DNA from: Indioceanicola sp046045995
GTDB taxonomy: Bacteria; Pseudomonadota; Alphaproteobacteria; Azospirillales; Azospirillaceae
DNA length: 8,495 bases
Direction: 5' to 3'
Assembly: GCA_046045995.1 (NCBI GenBank)
Contig: JBJOKR010000201.1
Location: 1 to 8,495, forward strand
Part shown: positions 4,482 to 8,495 of the stretch, piece by piece
Layout of the letters: each line of letters starts with the position of its first letter
Position numbering within the stretch: position 1 is the stretch's first letter
Program-made: the position numbers and the translations under genes
Notes under the pieces: generated by a model
What the model saw: the letters and a program-made list of their open reading frames with translations, nothing else
What the model was told of the DNA's origin: nothing
Databases searched by the model: none

Positions 4482-6893
4482 ATGCTCGATATTCCCCGTG
4501 GGGCGCTGTACCCGGTCCTGCCGCTCAGGGACATCGTCGTCTTCCCGCATATGATCGTTCCGCTGTTCGTCGGCCGTGAGAAGTCGGTGAAGGCGCTGGA
4601 GGACGTGATGAAGGACGACAAGCAGATCCTGCTTGTCACCCAGAAGAACGCCGGCCAGGACGACCCCACGCCCGCCGATATCTACACCGTCGGCACGATC
4701 GGCACCGTGCTTCAGCTGCTGAAGCTGCCCGACGGCACCGTGAAGGTGCTGGTTGAAGGCGGACGCCGGGCCCAAATCGTGAAGTTCGAGGAGAACGAGG
4801 CCTTCTTCCAGGCCTATGCCGATGTGTTGCCCGAGCGTGACGGCGAAGCGCAGGAGCAGGAAGCCCTGTCCCGCGCCGTGGTCTCCCAGTTCGAGCAGTA
4901 CATCAAGCTGAACAAGAAGATCCCGCCGGAGGTTCTGGTTTCCATCAACCAGATCGACGATCCGGCGAAGCTGTCCGACACCATCGCCTCCCACCTCCAG
5001 CTCAAGATCGCCGAGAAGCAGCAGCTTCTGGAGACGGCGAGCGTCGCCGAGCGTCTGGAGAAGGTCTATGCCTTCATGGAGGGGGAGATCGGGGTTCTCC
5101 AAGTCGAGAAGCGCATCCGCAACCGCGTGAAGCGCCAGATGGAGAAGACCCAGCGCGAGTACTACCTGAATGAGCAGATGAAGGCCATTCAGAAGGAACT
5201 TGGCGAGTCCGAGGATGGCAAGGACGAGGTCGCCGAGATCGAGGAGCGCATCGCCAAGACCAAGCTGTCGAAGGAGGCGCGGGATAAGGCCCTGGGCGAG
5301 GTGAAGAAGCTGCGCACCATGAGCCCCATGTCGGCCGAGGCGACAGTGGTGCGCAACTATCTGGATTGGATCCTGTCGCTGCCCTGGAAGAAGCGCACCA
5401 AGATCAAAAAGGATATCAGGGGGGCCGAGGCGATCCTGAACTCGGACCACTATGGCCTTGAAAAGGTGAAGGAGCGCATCCTGGAGTACTTGGCCGTGCA
5501 GCAGCGCATGGACAAGGTGCGCGGACCGATCCTCTGCCTGGTCGGTCCGCCCGGTGTGGGCAAGACGTCGCTGGGCAAGTCCATGGCCAAGGCCACGGGG
5601 CGCAACTTCGTCCGCATGTCACTGGGCGGTGTCCGCGACGAGGCTGAAGTGCGCGGCCATCGGCGCACCTATATCGGCTCCATGCCGGGCAAGGTCGTCC
5701 AGGGCATGAAGAAGGCGAAATCGTCCAACCCGCTGTTCCTGCTGGATGAGATCGACAAGCTGGGCGCCGATTGGCGCGGCGATCCGTCCTCCGCCCTGCT
5801 GGAGGTGCTGGATCCGGAGCAGAACAGCACCTTCGCCGACCATTACCTGGAGGTCGATTACGACCTGTCGGACGTGATGTTCATCTGTACCGCCAACACC
5901 CTGCGCATGCCCCAGCCCCTGCTGGACCGCATGGAGGTGATCCGTATCGCCGGCTACACCGAGGATGAGAAGGTGGAGATCGTCCGCCGTCATATCCTGG
6001 ACAAGCAGGTGAAGAGCCATGGGTTGAAGCCGGTGGAGTTCGCCATCACCGATTCAGCACTCCGCGACCTGATCCGCTACTACACACGCGAAGCAGGGGT
6101 GCGTAACCTGGAGCGGGAGATCGCCAACTTGGCGCGCAAGGCCATCAAGGAAATCCTGATGGAAGGCGTGACCAAGGTGGAGATCGCTCCTGAGAACCTG
6201 GAGAAGTATGCCGGCGTCCGCCGCTTCCGCTATGGCGAGGCGGAGGCGGAGGACATGGTGGGTGTCGTCACCGGCCTTGCCTGGACAGAGGTGGGTGGCG
6301 AGTTGCTGACCATCGAAAGCGTCATGCTCCGCGGCAAGGGCCGGGTGGCGACCACCGGCAAGCTGGGCGATGTGATGAAGGAATCGGTCCAGGCGGCCGA
6401 ATCCTATGTCCGCTCCCGCGCGCCGCTGTTCGGCATCAAGCCGACCTTGTTCGAGAAGAAGGACATCCACGTCCACGTTCCGGAAGGGGCGACGCCGAAG
6501 GACGGTCCCTCCGCCGGTGTGGCGATGATCACCTCCATCGTCTCCGTCCTCACCGGGATCCCGGTGCGCAAGGACGTGGCCATGACCGGGGAGATCACGC
6601 TGCGCGGTCGGGTGCTTCCCATCGGCGGCCTGAAGGAGAAGCTGCTGGCCGCCCTCCGGGGCGGTATCCGTACCGTGCTGATCCCGAAGGACAATGAGAA
6701 GGATCTGGCCGACATCCCGGACAACGTGAAGAAGGGGATGGAAATCGTCCCCGTCGCCACCGTGGATGAGGTGCTGGGCCGGGCGCTCGTGTCCGCCCCG
6801 ACCCCCATCGAATGGTCGGAAGCGGAGGAGCAGCTGACCCCCGTTCCCGCCAAGGCTGCGGAGGACGGCGGTGGCGAGGTGATTCGCCATTGA
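4482..6893 (+). CDS. lon: ATP-dependent protease La (Lon), serine-lysine protease
   Basis: Lon is a cytoplasmic homohexamer combining AAA+ unfoldase and protease in one chain; it removes misfolded proteins and short-lived regulators. The 803-residue product has normal length. The N-terminal substrate-binding domain (about 10-200, beginning LYPVLPLRDIVVFP) is followed by a charged coiled-coil stretch (about 200-300), Walker A GPPGVGKT (355-362), Walker B LLDEIDK with Asp422-Glu423, and the C-terminal protease domain. The catalytic dyad is Ser677 in PKDGPSAG and Lys720 in GGLKEK, spaced 43 residues as in the E. coli enzyme. The tail after about residue 770 is acidic and poorly conserved. It has its own heat-shock-like promoter elements, a good ribosome binding site and a terminator hairpin after the stop, so it is probably a single-gene unit. 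HU, the next gene product, is a known Lon substrate in E. coli. Confidence 0.99.
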   Translation: MLDIPRGALYPVLPLRDIVVFPHMIVPLFVGREKSVKALEDVMKDDKQILLVTQKNAGQDDPTPADIYTVGTIGTVLQLLKLPDGTVKVLVEGGRRAQIVKFEENEAFFQAYADVLPERDGEAQEQEALSRAVVSQFEQYIKLNKKIPPEVLVSINQIDDPAKLSDTIASHLQLKIAEKQQLLETASVAERLEKVYAFMEGEIGVLQVEKRIRNRVKRQMEKTQREYYLNEQMKAIQKELGESEDGKDEVAEIEERIAKTKLSKEARDKALGEVKKLRTMSPMSAEATVVRNYLDWILSLPWKKRTKIKKDIRGAEAILNSDHYGLEKVKERILEYLAVQQRMDKVRGPILCLVGPPGVGKTSLGKSMAKATGRNFVRMSLGGVRDEAEVRGHRRTYIGSMPGKVVQGMKKAKSSNPLFLLDEIDKLGADWRGDPSSALLEVLDPEQNSTFADHYLEVDYDLSDVMFICTANTLRMPQPLLDRMEVIRIAGYTEDEKVEIVRRHILDKQVKSHGLKPVEFAITDSALRDLIRYYTREAGVRNLEREIANLARKAIKEILMEGVTKVEIAPENLEKYAGVRRFRYGEAEAEDMVGVVTGLAWTEVGGELLTIESVMLRGKGRVATTGKLGDVMKESVQAAESYVRSRAPLFGIKPTLFEKKDIHVHVPEGATPKDGPSAGVAMITSIVSVLTGIPVRKDVAMTGEITLRGRVLPIGGLKEKLLAALRGGIRTVLIPKDNEKDLADIPDNVKKGMEIVPVATVDEVLGRALVSAPTPIEWSEAEEQLTPVPAKAAEDGGGEVIRH

Positions 6894-6924
6894 TGCGACC
6901 CCGGGAGTCGTGTGACTTTTGCGG

Positions 6925-6955
6925 CTGCGGCATCCCCCCGGGGGTGCCGCAGTTT
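6925..6955 (+). terminator. Intrinsic terminator of lon
   Basis: A 12-bp stem, 6925-6936 with 6941-6952 (CTGCGGCATCCC against GGGGTGCCGCAG, including one G-T pair), closes a 4-base loop and is followed by TTTCCGTTT. It starts 32 bases after the lon stop. The T-run is interrupted, so efficiency is uncertain. Confidence 0.7.
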
Positions 6956-6976
6956 CCGTTTCGGGGGCCCCCCGGA

Positions 6977-7009
6977 CGACAGGATGTGGTGGTGCCCGCA
7001 CCCCTGTCG
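6977..7009 (+). other. Hairpin in the hupB upstream region
   Basis: CGACAGG (6977-6983) pairs perfectly with CCTGTCG (7003-7009). Inside, GGTG can pair with CACC in either of two registers, leaving a bulge on the left side. It lies between the lon terminator and hupB. It may be a leader structure or an operator-like inverted repeat. No clear -35/-10 pair for hupB was found around it. Confidence 0.4.
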
Positions 7010-7061
7010 CCCGGTGCCGGAAGGGAAACCTGGACGCAGAACACAACGGTTGCACACGAAC

Positions 7062-7067
7062 AGGGGA
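7062..7067 (+). promoter_or_regulatory. Ribosome binding site that supports the GTG start of hupB
   Basis: AGGGGA lies 7 bases before GTG 7075. The frame is open upstream to about 6919, but upstream starts would add a proline- and arginine-rich stretch foreign to HU proteins. Confidence 0.75.
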
Positions 7068-7074
7068 TGATCAC

Positions 7075-7347
7075 GTGAACAAGAATGACCTGATTGCGGT
7101 CGTCGCGGAGTCGGCCGGTCTGACCAAAGCGGACGCGGGCAAGTCGGTGGATGCGCTGTTCGATGCCATCACCGGCGCCCTGAAGAAGGGGGATGAGGTT
7201 CGGCTTGTCGGCTTCGGCACCTTTGCCGTGGCGGAGCGGGCGGCGAGCGAGGGACGCAATCCCCGCACGGGGGAGAAGATCGCCATCGCCGCATCGAAGC
7301 AGCCCAAGTTCAAGGCGGGCAAGGGGTTGAAGGACGCGCTCGGCTGA
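7075..7347 (+). CDS. hupB: Nucleoid protein HU, beta-type
   Basis: HU is a small histone-like dimer that binds and bends DNA without strong sequence preference and compacts the nucleoid. The 90-residue product shows the family features: the N-terminal helical dimer part (MNKNDLIAVVAE when GTG is read as Met), the central GFGTF (46-50), and the DNA-binding arm with RNPRTGE, where Pro63 is the intercalating proline. The ending PKFKAGKGLKDAL is typical. The gene starts with GTG rather than ATG, which may lower translation. It follows lon as in E. coli, but the lon terminator suggests separate transcription. After the stop there is only a loose 6-bp stem (7361-7366 with 7383-7388, 16-base loop) with no T-run, so read-through towards tRNA-Val is possible. 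The choice of hupB over hupA rests on gene context. Confidence 0.96.
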   Translation: MNKNDLIAVVAESAGLTKADAGKSVDALFDAITGALKKGDEVRLVGFGTFAVAERAASEGRNPRTGEKIAIAASKQPKFKAGKGLKDALG

Positions 7348-7437
7348 GCATCGTGCTGCGGGTCCGCCCGTTCCCGCCTCGTCGGACCGGAGAGGCAGGG
7401 TTGGGCGCAGGGTAGGGCCAGGGCGGCGACTAGGTGG

Positions 7438-7473
7438 AAAAAACTTGCGGACGGGCACCGGCTCGCGTACCCG
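7438..7473 (+). promoter_or_regulatory. Possible promoter of tRNA-Val
   Basis: A run of six A (7438-7443) resembling an UP element directly precedes CTTGCGG, giving -35 TTGCGG (7445-7450). Seventeen bases later is TACCCG (7468-7473), a poor -10. The A-run and CTTG are the strongest signals in the 207-base gap between hupB and the tRNA, but the -10 is weak. Confidence 0.35.
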
Positions 7474-7554
7474 TCTGCGCCGACCGGCAATGCCGAAGGG
7501 CGGGCGGGTCGGCATCGTCCCGGGGACAGTATGGCCCGGGGGCGGGGTATCGGC

Positions 7555-7629
7555 GGGCGGTTAGCTCAGGGGTAGAGCTTCGGTTTTACACACCGCGGGT
7601 CGGGGGTTCGAATCCCTCACCGCCCACCA
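7555..7629 (+). tRNA. tRNA-Val, anticodon UAC
   Basis: The acceptor stem GGGCGGT (7555-7561) pairs with ACCGCCC (7619-7625), with discriminator A7626 and encoded CCA (7627-7629). The D stem is GCTC/GAGC. The anticodon loop TTTACAC (7585-7591) places TAC at 7587-7589, reading valine GUN codons. The T stem GGGGG/CCCTC (7602-7606/7614-7618) closes with the normal TTCGAAT loop. The outermost anticodon-stem pair (7580/7596) is a T-C mismatch, leaving four good pairs. Overall length of 75 with CCA is normal. Confidence 0.95.
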
Positions 7630-7942
7630 CCAATACCGTCTGGTCCCTGACAGCACCGATGGCGGCCGGGCAGACCCCCGAATCCGCGCAATGTGGCTGT
7701 GACATCCCGCCGGACTGGCTGTACACTCCCGCCTGCGACGGGATAGCGCCCCAGCGATCCTTCCGATGCGATCCTTGCCCGGTTGACGGGCGGCTCGGCC
7801 GCGAGCCACCATAACGGGTGGCGGCGGACCCGTGCCGCAACGATGCGAGGCTTCTGGGCCACCCTGTCGGAAAGAAACCTGCCGAGCGATCCCGGATCCA
7901 CGGTCCGGCCTGTCTTCACACCCTAGCCAGATGGGATGATGC
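7630..7942 (+). other. 313-bp gap between tRNA-Val and the small unknown gene
   Basis: No coding region is supported. It contains a promoter candidate (7699-7727) and a perfect 6-bp hairpin GGCTCG/CGAGCC with loop GCCG (7792-7807). No obvious terminator follows tRNA-Val. If the promoter is real, the transcript has about 210 untranslated bases before the next start codon, enough for a structured leader or a small RNA. Confidence 0.45.
7699..7727 (+). promoter_or_regulatory. Candidate sigma-70 promoter in the gap after tRNA-Val
   Basis: GTGACA (7699-7704, five of six to TTGACA) and TACACT (7722-7727, four of six to TATAAT) are 17 bases apart. It points towards the small unknown gene at 7943. 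Confidence 0.4.
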
Positions 7943-8209
7943 ATGATCGGTGAGAAGTTGGAACAGGCCGAATCCGGGGAGGGCGCCGTTGACGGCGTTT
8001 CCGATGATCGGCGCCTGGGTGACCGGATCCTTGCCGCCCTGCAATTGGCCCTCGACCAGGGGCAGTTGGAAATCGCCGAACATCTTGCATCGGCCCTGGA
8101 ACTGGCGATGACCCGCTATGGCGGACCGACGGCAATGGAACGCCGCGATGTTCCCGACGGGCTGGATGACATCTTCCTGCAACTCGATGCCCTGCGCCGC
8201 GGAACGTGA
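7943..8209 (+). CDS. Small protein of unknown function, helical
   Basis: An 88-residue product I cannot assign to a named family. The middle (about residues 24-57, LGDRILAALQLALDQGQLEIAEHLASALELAMTR in part) reads as two amphipathic helices joined by a DQGQ turn, similar in feel to a TPR-like helical hairpin. The ends are acidic and polar. There is no signal peptide, membrane segment or cysteine. I have an impression that similar small proteins occur in Rhodospirillales, but this is memory, not a search. ATG 7943 is preceded by GGGA (7933-7936) at 6 bases; an in-frame ATG at 7931 is closed by TGA at 7937. Codon use is GC-rich like the neighbours. It sits between two tRNA genes, with a possible promoter 216 bases upstream. 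Confidence 0.7.
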   Translation: MIGEKLEQAESGEGAVDGVSDDRRLGDRILAALQLALDQGQLEIAEHLASALELAMTRYGGPTAMERRDVPDGLDDIFLQLDALRRGT

Positions 8210-8284
8210 GCAGCGGCGCGGCAGCGTGCGATGGCAGGTGTTGGTTATGATACCGACCCCGGTCCTGGCCCGTCATTTTCCTGT

Positions 8285-8313
8285 TTGACAAGTCTGCGGA
8301 AGGCCCCTATACA
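8285..8313 (+). promoter_or_regulatory. Strong sigma-70 promoter for tRNA-Asp
   Basis: TTGACA (8285-8290), 17 bases, TATACA (8308-8313): the -35 is perfect and the -10 has five of six. The GC-rich bases just after it (GCGGCCC) look like the discriminator of a promoter under stringent control. The leader of roughly 55 bases contains a perfect 6-bp hairpin CCCCAC/GTGGGG (8322-8338). Confidence 0.85.
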
Positions 8314-8377
8314 GCGGCCCACCCCACGGACGGTGGGGCGCCGATGCGGCGCCGAACCACCGGTTCCTTGGAAGTTT

Positions 8378-8454
<77 letters not shown>

Positions 8455-8487
8455 CTACCACCGGGGGTGTTGAGAGTTGGTATCTAC

Positions 8488-8495
8488 GCGGGTGT
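8488..8495 (+). tRNA. Probable start of a further tRNA, cut by the window edge
   Basis: The last eight bases, GCGGGTGT, are identical to the first eight of tRNA-Asp (8378-8385), and lie 33 bases after its CCA, a normal spacing for tandem tRNAs. A second tRNA-Asp copy is the simplest reading, but eight bases cannot prove it. Confidence 0.45.

Noticed and set aside
2455..5450. Long minus-strand frames opposite clpP, clpX and lon (2455-4305 and 4125-5450)
   Set aside because: Same reason: they lie antisense to well-identified genes, cross terminators and resemble no protein family.
7561..7944. Minus-strand frames containing RDSNPRP and GFEPPTR over tRNA-Val, and similar ones over tRNA-Leu and tRNA-Asp
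   Set aside because: These are the well-known spurious peptides produced by translating tRNA genes; the tRNAs explain the sequence.

Overview
The window is an ordinary, well-preserved piece of a GC-rich bacterial chromosome carrying the protein-quality-control cluster tig-clpP-clpX-lon-hupB, all on the + strand, framed by tRNA genes. High GC content, the alphaproteobacterial ClpX N-terminus (MTKS-GGDSKNTLYCSFCGK) and sigma-70 sites of the CTTG-N17-CTAT type suggest an alphaproteobacterium, most likely Rhodospirillales (Azospirillum-like). The family placement is inference from remembered protein sequences; no search was run.

Layout. Positions 1-226 hold no recognisable gene but include a probable tRNA promoter (151-179) and tandem hairpins. 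A class II tRNA-Leu(UAG) lies at 227-311. Trigger factor (tig, 424-1755) is followed by a triple 15-bp repeat and a long-stem terminator. clpP is at 1997-2617. A hairpin-rich leader of about 280 bp precedes clpX (2899-4158), which ends in a textbook intrinsic terminator. A 323-bp gap with heat-shock-like promoter elements leads into lon (4482-6893), also followed by a terminator hairpin. A GTG-started hupB is at 7075-7347. Then come tRNA-Val(UAC) (7555-7629), a small gene of unknown function (7943-8209), a near-consensus promoter and tRNA-Asp(GUC) (8378-8454). The last 8 bases look like the start of another tRNA.

How the genes fit together. Trigger factor binds nascent chains at the ribosome exit. 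ClpX unfolds tagged or damaged proteins and feeds them to the ClpP barrel. Lon is an independent ATP-dependent protease that clears misfolded and regulatory proteins. HU is a nucleoid protein and a known Lon substrate in other bacteria. The gene order matches that of E. coli (tig-clpP-clpX-lon-hupB), but hairpin terminators between most genes suggest largely separate transcription units rather than one operon. ppiD, which follows hupB in E. coli, is not present here.

I saw no mobile elements, CRISPR arrays, phage genes or obvious new system. The points worth a second look are small: the unusually spaced lon promoter elements across a G-tract, the repeat starting at the tig stop codon, the structures around the tRNA-Leu promoter, single stem mismatches in two tRNAs, the unknown 88-residue protein with a long leader, and a probable second tRNA cut off at the right edge.
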